This document shows, one piece after another, positions 11,546 to 22,183 of a stretch of DNA of 64,000 bases; position 1 is the stretch's first letter; each line of letters opens with the position of its first letter. The stretch is from Lepturacanthus savala. Taxonomy: Eukaryota; Chordata; Actinopteri; Scombriformes; Trichiuridae. The notes beneath the pieces are model-generated. The model saw only the letters and a list, made by a program, of their open reading frames with translations. It had not been told where the DNA came from and searched no databases. A program made the translations under genes and the position numbers. The stretch spans positions 11,631,690 through 11,695,689 of the forward strand of contig CM060463.1 in assembly GCA_030544235.1 (NCBI GenBank), read 5' to 3'.

Positions 11546-12540
11546 TGGCCACATCAGCATTTAGTGATACTCTAGAAATTATTGATTTTCTTTTGCCAAT
11601 TAAAAAAAAGACCTTCAATGCGACGCGTGTAATACATTTATGCAGCAGTTTTTTTTTATTTTATCAGGCTGAATATTTACGTAAAAGACTATTGGTTGTT
11701 TTACCAGGCAATAAAAACAATATAATAAAACCTGGATTTAAGCTTTAAGGCGGTCGAACAGTGTTATTCTCGTAGGGGAGCGTGGGGGTGTAGTCTACAT
11801 CAGGTTGAATCAAATGATACACAGATATTTTCACGCGAGGAGCTTCTGATTTTGCCAGAGGGAGTTTGGTGTTTCAGCACCACGGACAGCGCTGTGAGTG
11901 CTGACGAGTCCACGCGAGGCTCAGACCTCTTCACAATTCTACTGTGGCTTCTCCCCCCCCCCCCCCCCCCCCCAGAAAGAACAGTTCTCACACACTTCTA
12001 TCACAGCACAACAGCACTTCAGACTGTCAGTGCTTTCACGGCAGGGCTGTGCGACGTCAAACATAGATTTTACGCACCGAGGAGGAGAGAAAACCCACAG
12101 AAATGATAGTTGAAAAAAATTACAAATGAACATAAAAACAAATAATATAAGGTGCAGAAGGAGGGGAGTGTAGAAACGGATCAATAAACAGCTATTCTCC
12201 TTCAGTGCCTTTAGCACAACAGCCATAGCATTGTTAAAGATGCCGAAACATAAAGCTTGTAATTACGCACTTTGGAGTTTCCATCCAAAGAAAAACCCTC
12301 AAAATGTGGAGGGCTTCCTCACACCCCCTTTTTTTTCCAATGCAGTGCAATCGTGTGCGTAACACCACGCACAGAGGAGGCGTGATGGTGTACGCGCCCA
12401 GCCCTGGTTAGGTAAGTGTGTTGGCTGCAGGGACGGGACTCCCTCCTCTCCCACACTGCGCTTATCCACCCAGTGCGCTTCTGGACTGAGTAGATTCACA
12501 GACAGCCAGGTCAGTCGACCGGGCCAGCAAAGGCTGCAAC
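11546..12540. other. drd5 upstream region
   Basis: AT-rich first half, then a 21-base C run (11953-11973), then a more CpG-containing part running into the drd5 5'UTR. Short open frames on both sides of the C run are low-complexity translations and are not called. Confidence 0.45.
11953..11973. repeat. Poly-C tract
   Basis: Twenty-one consecutive C on the + strand, about 800 bases upstream of the drd5 start. A G-quadruplex on the minus strand is conceivable. The length is prone to sequencing error. Confidence 0.85.
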
Positions 12541-12761
12541 ATGCGCTCCTCTCTGCGTGCTGCGTTCCAGTCCCCCAGCGCGCCTGGCACGTCGCTCCGC
12601 TTAATTTTAACGCGCTCTCTTCGCTCTTCCCGTCTGTCTTGCGCTCCGAACCAAGCTGGCAGCCCAGCGAGTCAACGGGGACAATACGGTGAGTTGCTGA
12701 TGGTGAGTGCGCCCGTCCCCGCGCACGGAGTGATGGACTGGAGTTTCACTTGAAGAAACAC
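12541..12761 (+). promoter_or_regulatory. drd5: Putative drd5 proximal promoter / 5'UTR with donor-like sites
   Basis: GC-rich sequence without a TATA box just before the drd5 start. It holds two donor-like sites, ACG|GTGAGT (GT at 12689) and ATG|GTGAGT (GT at 12703). The human DRD5 5'UTR is reported to have a short intron, so a 5'UTR intron here is possible. Which acceptor it would use affects the start codon choice. Confidence 0.4.
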
Positions 12762-14144
12762 ATGGAGAACCCAGCCAAGTATCTCTCATCGGTGCAGGAA
12801 ACTGACTCTGCGCCGGCACCTCTCGGAGAGGCGATGTGGAACGACACCGAAACGGAGGCAACAAGTGACAGGAGGAAGGATATGGTCGTGCGCACGGTGA
12901 CGGGCTGTCTGCTGTCCCTGCTCATCCTCTGGACCCTGCTGGGGAACATCCTGGTCTGCGCCGCGGTGCTGCGCTTTCGGCACCTGCGGACCAAAGTGAC
13001 CAACATTTTCATCGTCTCCCTGGCTCTGTCGGATTTATTCGTGGCCATCCTGGTGATGCCGTGGAAAGCCGTGGCGGAGGTGGCGGGATACTGGCCGTTC
13101 GGCACTTTCTGCAACGTCTGGGTCGCTTTTGACATTATGTGCTCCACGGCGTCCATCCTCAACCTCTGCATCATCAGCGTGGATAGATACTGGGCCATCT
13201 CGAGCCCCTTCCGCTACGAGAGGAAAATGACCCAGCGCGTTGCCTTTGTTATGATTAGCGTCACTTGGACGTTGTCTGTGCTCATTTCATTCATACCGGT
13301 CCAGCTAAACTGGCACAAAGCCGGCGGTGACGACATGACAGATGGGACGTACAACTCTTCCGCGAGACAGCAGATGGAGGAGAACTGCGACTCCACCCTG
13401 AGCAGAGAGTACGCTATATCGTCATCCCTAATAAGTTTCTATATCCCCGTGGCAATTATGATTGTGACTTACACCAGAATATATCGGATTGCACAAATAC
13501 AAATCAGACGGATAGCCTCCCTGGAGAGAGCGGCGGAGCACGCGCAAAGTTGCAGGACCAACAGAATAGAGTGCCAACACCACAACACCTTGAAAACCTC
13601 CATCAAACGGGAGACCAAAGTGTTCAAAACTCTGTCGGTGATTATGGGCGTGTTTGTGTGCTGCTGGCTGCCGTTCTTCATCCTCAACTGCATGGTCCCG
13701 TTCTGCGACAAGCCGGCGACGGACCGGGACGCGGGTCTGCCGTGCGTCAGCGAGACCACCTTCGACGTGTTCGTGTGGTTCGGCTGGACCAACTCCACGC
13801 TGAACCCCATCATCTACGCGTTCAACGCCGAGTTCAGGAAGGCCTTCGCGAGCCTCCTGGGCTGCCGCTCCTTCTGCTCCAACACGCCCGTGGAAACCGT
13901 GAACATCAGCAACGAGCTGGTCTCATACAACCAGGACACCCTCCACAAGGAGATCGCGAACGCCTACGTCAACATGATCCCCAACGTGGTTGAATGTATC
14001 GAGCACGAAGAGACCTTTGACAGGATTTCACAGTTTTCCCACAACAACGAGTGCGCCACCGACTCGGTGTGCGACCTGGAGGACTGCGAGGCGGACATCA
14101 GCCTGGACGGGATGTCACCGTTCACACCCAATGGAATACACTGA
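12762..14144 (+). CDS. drd5: D(1B)/D5 dopamine receptor, single exon
   Basis: One open frame of 460 codons plus TGA encodes a rhodopsin-family receptor that couples dopamine to Gs and adenylyl cyclase at the plasma membrane. Visible marks: N-glycosylation site N27-DT; GN at 61-62 (helix 1); D91 in SLALSD (helix 2); aminergic D124 in helix 3; DRYWAIS at 141-147; the helix 3 / loop 2 disulfide pair C117 and C209; helix 5 serines S221, S222, S225; CWLP at 301-304; NPIIY at 348-352; and likely palmitoylated C368 and C372. The C-terminal PVETVNISNEL and the ending FTPNGIH mark it as D5 rather than D1. The loop before helix 5 is about a dozen residues shorter than in human D5. I chose ATG 12762; its -3 base is C but +4 is G. 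An in-frame ATG at 12834 (residue 25, better -3 base) is the alternative. It follows otop1 in the same orientation. Confidence 0.96.
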   Translation: MENPAKYLSSVQETDSAPAPLGEAMWNDTETEATSDRRKDMVVRTVTGCLLSLLILWTLLGNILVCAAVLRFRHLRTKVTNIFIVSLALSDLFVAILVMPWKAVAEVAGYWPFGTFCNVWVAFDIMCSTASILNLCIISVDRYWAISSPFRYERKMTQRVAFVMISVTWTLSVLISFIPVQLNWHKAGGDDMTDGTYNSSARQQMEENCDSTLSREYAISSSLISFYIPVAIMIVTYTRIYRIAQIQIRRIASLERAAEHAQSCRTNRIECQHHNTLKTSIKRETKVFKTLSVIMGVFVCCWLPFFILNCMVPFCDKPATDRDAGLPCVSETTFDVFVWFGWTNSTLNPIIYAFNAEFRKAFASLLGCRSFCSNTPVETVNISNELVSYNQDTLHKEIANAYVNMIPNVVECIEHEETFDRISQFSHNNECATDSVCDLEDCEADISLDGMSPFTPNGIH

Positions 14145-14898
14145 CTCCCTACTCGTGTCTGCTCCTCCATCCCCATCCCCCACCCCACCCCCGCGTAATT
14201 GGATGTATTAATAATAATGATGTTATCGTTCATTCAGATCCCTCATCCCCTCCACATGGAGTTCAAAAGGTCAGGGTCCACCGAGCTCCCCAGCAGCACC
14301 TTTGGGACCACAGTGACTTGTTTCATGGACGTTCTGAGCAGGGCACGTGTCTCTGCAGCCACTAAACCTCCCCGCCCCCCGCCGCTTCGTGTCATATATG
14401 AGATGTGATGTTGTTGTCCTGTTCTGAAACAAAGGTGATGTGTAGGTGTTTTATTTACATGACAAAGTGAAGTCCGTGTTCATATGTTCAAAGGTTCAGT
14501 GTAGTTGAAGCTGTCGTTTACTCAAAGGCTTTTCTCGGAGTGTCCGTGTATCATGTCCATCAGCTTGGAGGGTTATTATTTTTTTTGTTTTTTATTTTTT
14601 GGTAAAGGCTCACTGAGGGTTTTTTTTTTCTCTTTTTGCTGCTTAATAACCTCATGTGTATCCAGTGCCCGCCTTTCCACTGAGTATGAAAAAAACTGAG
14701 GGCAGCCTTACAGACAGCGCAAGCCGAGATAGTTCTACTCAAATGCAGTAATTTCAGCGCCTTATAGCTCATTTGAAGAAGCGTTCTGGAGACATGAGAG
14801 GAATGTGTCGTACGGAGTTTAAGTTACACGATGCCAAAATGTAGTATTAAAGTGTTTACCCACTGCACCCACTCCAGTGACTCCTCCCGCACACCTGC

Positions 14899-14939
<41 letters not shown>

Positions 14940-14940
14940 A
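14899..14940. repeat. (CT)n-rich low-complexity tract
   Basis: Interrupted CT/TTTCTC repeat in the probable drd5 3'UTR. Confidence 0.85.
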
Positions 14941-15450
14941 CCACATGGACTCTTATGCACTTTGATCCAAGCTCAGATGGCTGCAGGCTTAGATGGAGGA
15001 AAAAACATGACGTAAAGGCACAAAATCGAATGCTAAATGCTAAATAAAGTGAGCCCAAGTGAAAACATTTTTCGGCAAGGACCAACCGTCATTCCAAACA
15101 GTCCAAACATTTTTCTCTTTTCTGTCATTTCTCATTGAGGCCAAAACTACATAAGAAAATGTTTCCGAATTCCTCAGTCTTACTGCAAACAAAAGGGGAG
15201 AAAAAAAAGAAAAGAATCATATTTATTTGTTAGCTGTCGTAAATGACCAAAGATTTGAAGGTGTGAATTAATTAGACGTAATAAGGCTACAGTATTGGAA
15301 CGGAGAAGTTCTAGCATGAGGCCACTGGGCCGACAGGACCGGATGTCGTACATCATCTCGCCACACCTCTCTATCTCTGTACTGTACAGATGACCTGATC
15401 TGAATGTATACTACTGTCCTTTATACAGTGAAGTGTGTCATCATTTGTCT

Positions 15451-15456
15451 AATAAA
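15451..15456 (+). terminator. drd5: Putative poly(A) signal of drd5
   Basis: AATAAA about 1.3 kb after the drd5 stop, followed by a TG-rich stretch (TGCTGTCATGCTG and later CTCTGGTATC). The earlier AATAAA at 15043 could be used as well. Confidence 0.55.
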
Positions 15457-16870
15457 ATGCTGTCATGCTGAGAGGAACAGAGTGCTCTGGTATCTTTCTG
15501 ACGGTAACATTTTTCTAGGTTCTCAAATGAAAGTTTACGGGTTTGGAGAACTTCCCCCCCTTTAATATAACCTTTATCTTTTACTCTTACGCCGCAGTGG
15601 GTTTGCTCTCACGCGTGTCATTTTACTGACCCTGTTTCCCTTTAAGTTTCTCTCCTTTTTTTTTTTTTTTTTTTTGGCATTTCGCCCTGGAAAGTGACAG
15701 GAAATATTTGCAGAAAGGGAGAACGAGGGATGAAATGCGCGCCACAGATCCCCAGAGGAATAAAACCGGGGACACTGTGATTACAGTACGTGTTGTGCAT
15801 ATTATAGTCTGCCGCTGCTCCAGGACACTTCCTCGTGTCACCGGATCAGGCAGCTGATATGTCTCCTCCAGCGGAGGCAGACGGGCCTCAGATCCTGCTG
15901 ATGTGACTGGAAAAGTTGTTCATGTAAAGTAATATATATATATATAAAGGAACAAACACTGAAGCAAAGCACAGCCTGAAGAAACATCTCTGTTTCTTTA
16001 GCGGAGTTTATTAAGGTTGAACAAATATCAGTATTTCATATTGAGACTTTGCCTGTATACCAGTACCTAAAGGCAGAGAAAGAACACAGCAGCTATGTGA
16101 ATCACACTTATGTTGATCTACCAAAAGCATCCGTCAGTTCTTCCTTTTCGCCTGCAAAAAACCCCCCCCAAAAACAACAAAACAACAGTCTGCAAAATCC
16201 CACCGCTGCTCCTAGGTTACAGGCTTTAGCATACAGCTGACGAATACAGAATTATGATGCTTTTCACAGATAAATTATTTTAAAAAATGCATAAATCTTA
16301 ATCATGTTTGCCAACTCATCCCGAGAAACCCATGTTTCTGTCTAGATGCCGGCTTCCCGAGCCTCAGATTCAATGCATTTTTAAAAGTCTTCATCTAATT
16401 CTGCTGAGTGACAAATATCTTTTGCAAACTGATGTGGGATTATTGTAGAAATGACAGTGCACATCCTGCCTGAGAGCGAGAACATACATATTGTAGCTGC
16501 ACTTAATTATAAATAAAGCCATTGTCAATTATCTCATTGTTGGCTGTCTACATCCCTGTCTGCATGCCACCAGGATAGAGCAGGCTTTGTTTCATTGTCA
16601 CTATAAAGGAATGGTTCATGATTTATCAAATCTGTCTATAAATCATTGAAACTTTCCTTTATATATAGAAAACAGTTGTTCTCCCTCTCTCTCTATCTAT
16701 GTATCTCTCTATAGATATAGATATATTTATTTATACATATAGATATTTGGGGATCTAAGGACAAAGTTCATAACCATGAACCCCTCCTTTAAAGTCAGGT
16801 TAGATCCTGTTAAACTTGTAATGAAAGAATGCAGACAATATGTACAACACCATATTACATAACCCAGAAA

Positions 16871-16911
16871 ATGCAAATCAGTGAGGGAAATCTTGGCAAA
16901 GACATGCAAAT
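16871..16911 (+). promoter_or_regulatory. Paired POU octamer motifs
   Basis: Two perfect ATGCAAAT octamers on the same strand, at 16871-16878 and 16904-16911, 33 bases apart start to start. They sit in sequence without recognisable repeats, 2.7 kb past the drd5 stop. Candidate POU-factor-bound enhancer. Confidence 0.35.
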
Positions 16912-19360
16912 GAGCCTCGTCTCTAAATTTACGCCGTTGCATTAAAGTCTCTCGGACCGCGCGTTTCCCAGATATCATAAGGTAAAAGGCAGATAAGACA
17001 ATCTGTTGTTTTCCCCTCATCAGGGGCAAAATTCACACAGCTCCCCGGGGGGAAGTAGATTAAATGACATCAAGGCGAACACTTGTTAACTGAAACCCTG
17101 CAGCGGTTCAGCATTGTTCACCTCCAACCCTGTCGCTGATCCCCATGAGATGAAAGACAGGACAACGGGAGGAGATTGAACCGTGGATCGGGTTGTGTCT
17201 GTCAGAGCTGATACTTGTCTAGCTGTGATTAAATCCTAAAATCATAGCCACGGGTTGGGGCTATCGTGATCACACCTGAAAGAGGGAGGCACTTTTGCCA
17301 CTTCTTAAAGTGAAAGGTCTTATTTTTTTAAAAATTTCAGCACAGTTGCTGCTAATCGAACTGAAGCGACACCGGAATTATGTCTTCTTGGTTTCAAATG
17401 ACGCCGAATATTTTCTTCAATAAATACATCGGTGAGGCTATTTAGTTTTGGCTGCACTACATCGAATAACAATGAAACAGCACCATTCCCCAGAATCCCA
17501 GGGGATGAGATATTTACTTGCACTCTGTGTTTTGTCCTTGCAGTGTAGAACAGATATGAAAGGTTGTTTGACCTCGATATTCAGCCGTGACAGGAGGGCT
17601 GGAGAGGAAGTGGAGGCAGGCTTAAGGGGGTTACACCATCCGTCAGGACACATTCATCAAAATCACTCTCTTTCCTCCTGCACACACGCTCATGTGCACA
17701 CGCACACGCATCCACATTTAAAACACAGAAAAGCACTAATGTTACACGAGATCTGCCTCGGATCTTAACTCGGTTTCTCTCTTGCTTCAAATTAATATGT
17801 TCTGTTTCCTCTTAATTCTCATCACTCTAAATGATCTTGGTGACTTGAGGAATAGAGGGGACGCAGTGAGCGACGTCCCATCGAGCTTACATGGCTGCGC
17901 GAGTGAGTAAAACCCTTAAATCCACCAAATCAGGCCTGACCTGTTTATCAGGTAGTCCACGACGGACCTGGGAATAACCATGGTTATTAATATCTCTCCC
18001 CTCCCCTTGCCTCGTAACTACACTTCCATGCAGAAGGCTGAAAGCCCACACGCTGTTTCAACTGCCCAAACGATAATGACTGCATGCTTTACTTCTCATG
18101 GTGAAACATCTCGGCAGGGCTCACTCTTAAGTCCTGTGTCAAACGAGATACTTCATTCTGATTTCCAAGCCATAGGGTAGGTCAAAGGAGGTCTCTATTT
18201 TGACCTCTCTGTGCCACACCATCTGCTTCCTATCTGGATTGTGGCCTATGGTTTTGAATTACTGTCAGTGAGCTTGAACAGAGAGAAAGAGCGGTGTCTG
18301 TTTACCCCCAAGAGCCACTTGTCCATTCTGTATGTTAAACCTGGTCTCTTAAATCTGCATATAAATGGCAGGACTCTACATATTCAAATTACGTGCAATG
18401 CATATGGCAAAGTCACATTTTGCTGCAGGTAATATGTCAACCCTTCCCATTAACTTATGTGGAGAGCGGATTCATCCAAATACCATGCATTACCACGATC
18501 AGCCCTGACGTCACCAGCGAAGGATCCAACCCAGTATCATGGCAATTAAAAAAAAATGGCTATTTCCTTCATCCTCAATGGAAAATGCAATATTTTAAGA
18601 CCGCTTCAGCATTCATTTGTATTTTATTTTCATAATCCTCATTCAATGAATGTGTATGAAGATTCCTTCAGGCTGTCTGTGGTTATTATGGATGCCAAAT
18701 AGTCCTTAATTATCGCAATAATATGACCAGTTTATGTTAATGTCATCACCTTCTTCTGAATCTGAACTGATTCGATTGAAACACGCAGTTGCTCATTTAA
18801 TTAAATATAAATACTCTCTCTTTAAACATGAGCAAATATTATTGAGCCTCGTCATTCGAGCCCAACATCGTGTGTATATATGTGTGTGGCATCTATAGAG
18901 AGAGAAAGCACTTTAATATAAAAGAAGAACACAGTGATCGTAGCATAATTTTGCTCTCATTTCATGTGGGAAAGTTTGCTAAAATGCCTGAAAACATCTT
19001 AGTGTTTCTCAATAGCCTTAAATATTCATGATATGCAACCTTCCGGGGTTAAAACTGGGGAAAAAACACAGAGAGGGTGATTAAAATTAAGAGCCTCTGC
19101 ATTAAAAAATGATAAACAATTATCCTTGTTATGTCGGCATTCACATAGTGCAGGTTTTTACAATCATGAGGATTGTTCAGAAGTGCATTCTGATCTGCAG
19201 GAAGATGCTGAAAACAGATACATCCTCCTCATATAAATACAAGGCAGTGGTTTGGTGAATATGAGAGGGAGATTTTACTTCTGTGTGATTGTTTTCTTGT
19301 AATTGAGATGTCACACAATTATTCTAATATGCTCAGCAGGAAATAATGAACCAGAAGACA

Positions 19361-19427
19361 TAATTACTAGAGATTGTCTTTAATTAATGCAGTATGTTAC
19401 AGCCACAGTTCATGTTCACATTAATTA
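19361..19427. promoter_or_regulatory. Cluster of three TAATTA homeodomain cores
   Basis: TAATTA occurs at 19361-19366, 19381-19386 and 19422-19427, all within 67 bases, inside an AT-rich but non-simple stretch. Candidate homeodomain-bound enhancer; base composition alone raises the chance rate of this motif. Confidence 0.3.
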
Positions 19428-20510
19428 CAATGAGATAGGAGGCAATAAAGCAAGAGTTGTAAGTGTTATGTGAAGGATGATAACTTGTACTGCAGGCGGC
19501 ATAAACTGGTCACTAGGTAGTCATAAAAGTTGTTGTAAATGAATCGTCTGAGGACCCAGATTTTTTTTTTTAGATAATTGAGAAATAAACCTCAATAGAT
19601 TTAGTTTTACACGTATTTTATCTATTTGATGTTTGCTCCTGCGACGTGATTTGACGAAGCTTCCTGTCAGAAACCGTATCCCCCTTCAGGTTAGCAGCAC
19701 GAAACCATGACGGCGCTTTACGGAAATGAGACAATAACAAATGTGACAGCAATTACTGCCATGAAGCCCAATGATTCATTATCATAGAAGCTGTTATTCC
19801 AGAGCAAACCTGTGTGAAGCTGCTGCCTCTCACTGGTCTGATTACACCCCTGCGATGATGGAATACGATGATTTATGAGGAATCTCACACCCCTGGTCTG
19901 ACATTCCACTGCTGCTGCTTTGAAGACACAAACTAATAGTTGCTTTGCCGAGTGTGTGAAGTAAGGTGACTCACACAAAAATATGACACTTTCCAAAGTG
20001 ATTATATCCTTGGCCACATTTTACAGTACAGTCTTTTGGCTAAGTCCAAACGGTGATGGAAACAGCAGGACTCCATAACTGAATTAATACCAATACCACA
20101 TGCTTATTTTTTATTGTTGTGACATTTTTATGTCTTAAAATGATGAACGGCAGCACATGGAGCACTACAACAGCATATTGGGGGTAAGACATGGATGTTG
20201 TATTTGTTTTATGTGGGGAGGCTACTCTGCAGAAAGGAAAGAGGCGGGAAAAAAGGCGCAGGGGAAATCGAAAGCCACATTAAAAACCCCACCTTAAATC
20301 AGAGGGATGCGTGAGAGAATTCTCAAAGGGCTAATATCACCACATGACCTCTGTGTTGGGTGAAATATGTGAAGTTTTTTGTGATAGGATTTTTATTTTA
20401 CAAAATACAGACATGGCAGATTTGCCATTGACATCACAGACAAATCACATGAGGTCCCCAGTTAATCAATCAATCAATATTGAATTTATGGAAACATGAA
20501 TATATATATA

Positions 20511-20563
20511 ACTGTATATATATATACAGTTGAGAACTGTATATATATATACAGTTCTCAACT
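20511..20563. repeat. Duplicated palindrome / long hairpin
   Basis: A 20-base palindrome, ACTGTATATATATATACAGT, occurs twice (20511-20530 and 20536-20555), separated by TGAGA. The second copy is the centre of a perfect 36-base palindrome at 20528-20563 whose outer arms are AGTTGAG and CTCAACT. Confidence 0.9.
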
Positions 20564-20939
20564 CATTTTGCTTTTATCTCTGCTTTTTGTTGTCATGTAA
20601 TCTTTTAGATGTGGCATTACTCATTTCTGACGGTCCCATGACAAGTTTGACAGAAGTTGTTCCGCATCCTGATGGATGGAGCCCTATGTGAATATTAATT
20701 CTGCCGCGGCTGCTTCAAGGAAAACCTTCTTCCCGGATCTATGCGCAGATATGTTCAATGACAAAAGAGTCAAAGTCTAATCTCCTTGGTGCTCCGGACT
20801 CTGCTTCAGTTTCATTAGTGAAAATTGAATTTTCTGCTTTGGTATTTCCCTTACATCTAATTCTCCTTTTGAATAAACTTGTTATGTGAGTTAATTATGG
20901 ATTCACATTACATTTAATTATACATATAATACTTCAGTG

Positions 20940-21121
20940 CAGGGGTGGGCAGTCCTGGAGGGCCGATGTGGGTGGGGGCTTTTTGTTCCAAGCAGTTACA
21001 CCCCTGATTTTTCTAATCAACCACTAGAGCCCTTGCTATAGACCTTCATTAATAGAATCAGATGTGTTACTGCAACACAAGCTGCACCAACACCCTCCAG
21101 GACCAGGACTGCCCACCCCTG
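20940..21121. mobile_element. hAT-type MITE, 182 bp, with 8-bp target duplication
   Basis: Terminal inverted repeats: the left end starts CAGGGGTGGGCAGTCCTGGA and the right end is its near-complement, ending GACTGCCCACCCCTG. The flanks are CTTCAGTG (20932-20939) and CTTTAGTG (21122-21129), an 8-base duplication with one difference, as made by hAT transposases. No coding capacity. The same terminal sequence is common in fish genomes to my recollection. Confidence 0.8.
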
Positions 21122-21247
21122 CTTTAGTGACTATCACTATGGAGACCATTTATCAGTATAGTTTATGGCTTATTATGGTATATCGCTGGCAGAGATCCAG
21201 TGTCATGCAGACGTTCACTAATTTTTCATACCTTACTGATTCTACAT

Positions 21248-21289
21248 AACAAAGGTTCTTATGAACCTTTGTTCTTATGAACCTTTGTT
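21248..21289. repeat. Inverted plus direct repeat
   Basis: AACAAAGGTTC (21248-21258) and its perfect complement GAACCTTTGTT (21263-21273) form an 11-bp stem with loop TTAT. The right arm is repeated directly (CTTATGAACCTTTGTT at 21274-21289), so two alternative hairpins are possible. Confidence 0.85.
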
Positions 21290-21853
21290 ATTACCTATTC
21301 AAACCACAGCTCGAAATGTAAATTACAACCTGAGTTTAAAGTGAAAGTTTATTCTGAGTCACCTCTGCTTTTGTTCAAATCCACTGCCTACTTTATCAGC
21401 GAATGGTGCTGAATGCAGCCCCATCGGCCGTGTTTAACATTAGTCATTTTCCACCATACTTCCATGTACCCACATATTCACAATTACATTTATTTTCCCA
21501 TATTATTCTTCTTGACAGAAACAAGTTGGCCGTGACACTATCAACGCTGTCTGATGTTCTTCATGCATCACAAGGCATTAGCGGCTTATTCGGGACAATA
21601 CGCTGCGATTGGGTCGCCAGGCTTTCAACTTTGCTTTTGTCAAACCCGCGTCTATAACAAAGAGACTTGTGTATTTGTGCGAGCACAACTCTGATCGCTT
21701 CAGAAGGGGACCGACGTCTGCTGGGACTCTGCGCGGTACCCTGAGATGAGTCGAACAGATGCTGCTCTTCATGTTGTCTTTATTCTCTGCATCTGCCAGC
21801 CTCACATTCATAACTGAGTCTGCTGGACCTAAGCTGTACAGCTGCTCCACAAC

Positions 21854-22183
21854 ATTCATTCATTCATTCATTCATCTTCTCATCTCATCTCATCTTCTAT
21901 ACCCGCTTATTCCTCATTAGAGGGTCTGCTGGAGCCAATCCCAGCACATTACAGGCAAGAGGCAGGGATACACCCAGGGCACACACACTGTTCACTCACA
22001 CACTCACATCTATGGGCAATTAAGGGTCTCCAATTAACCTCAGCATGTTTTTGAATGCTGGGAGGAAGCCGGAGAACCTACAGAGACACGGGGAGAACAT
22101 GCAAACTCCAGAAAGGTCCCAGACCAAGGTCTTGAACCTGTGACCTTCATGCTGTGAGGCAACAGTGCGAACCCCTGCTCCAG
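21854..22183 (-). mobile_element. tRNA-derived SINE (fish type), minus orientation
   Basis: This is the reverse complement of the SINE at 32204-32574: CATT-repeat tail at 21854-21875, then TATACCCGCTTATTCCTCATT, the GGGAGAACATGCAAACTCCA core, and the tRNA-like head ending near 22183. The first bases of the head are missing. The flanks AACATTCATT and AACAATCATT may be a 10-base target duplication with one difference. Confidence 0.8.

Larger units (their letters stand above)
14145..15475 (+). other. drd5: Probable drd5 3'UTR
   Basis: Noncoding sequence after the drd5 stop, with T-rich tracts (14575-14635) and a CT-rich block at about 14899-14940. AATAAA occurs at 15043-15048 and 15451-15456; the second is followed by TG-rich sequence and is the likelier end. 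Confidence 0.5.
15476..20930. other. Gene-free, repeat-poor DNA downstream of drd5
   Basis: No gene recognised. A T run (15656-15675) and a short TA run (15930-15945) are the main simple repeats in the first part. Apart from these the interval has few recognisable mobile elements compared with the DNA after 21 kb, and several stretches look complex and homeodomain- or POU-motif-rich (16860-16915, 18970-19450). That is what conserved noncoding elements look like by eye. Without an alignment it stays a suggestion. Confidence 0.45.

Noticed and set aside
12746..13198. 150-codon minus-strand open frame opposite drd5
   Set aside because: Antisense shadow of the receptor coding sequence, without homology of its own.
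13550..13993. 147-codon + strand open frame inside drd5
   Set aside because: Alternative-frame shadow rich in R, H, Q and G from GC-rich coding sequence.
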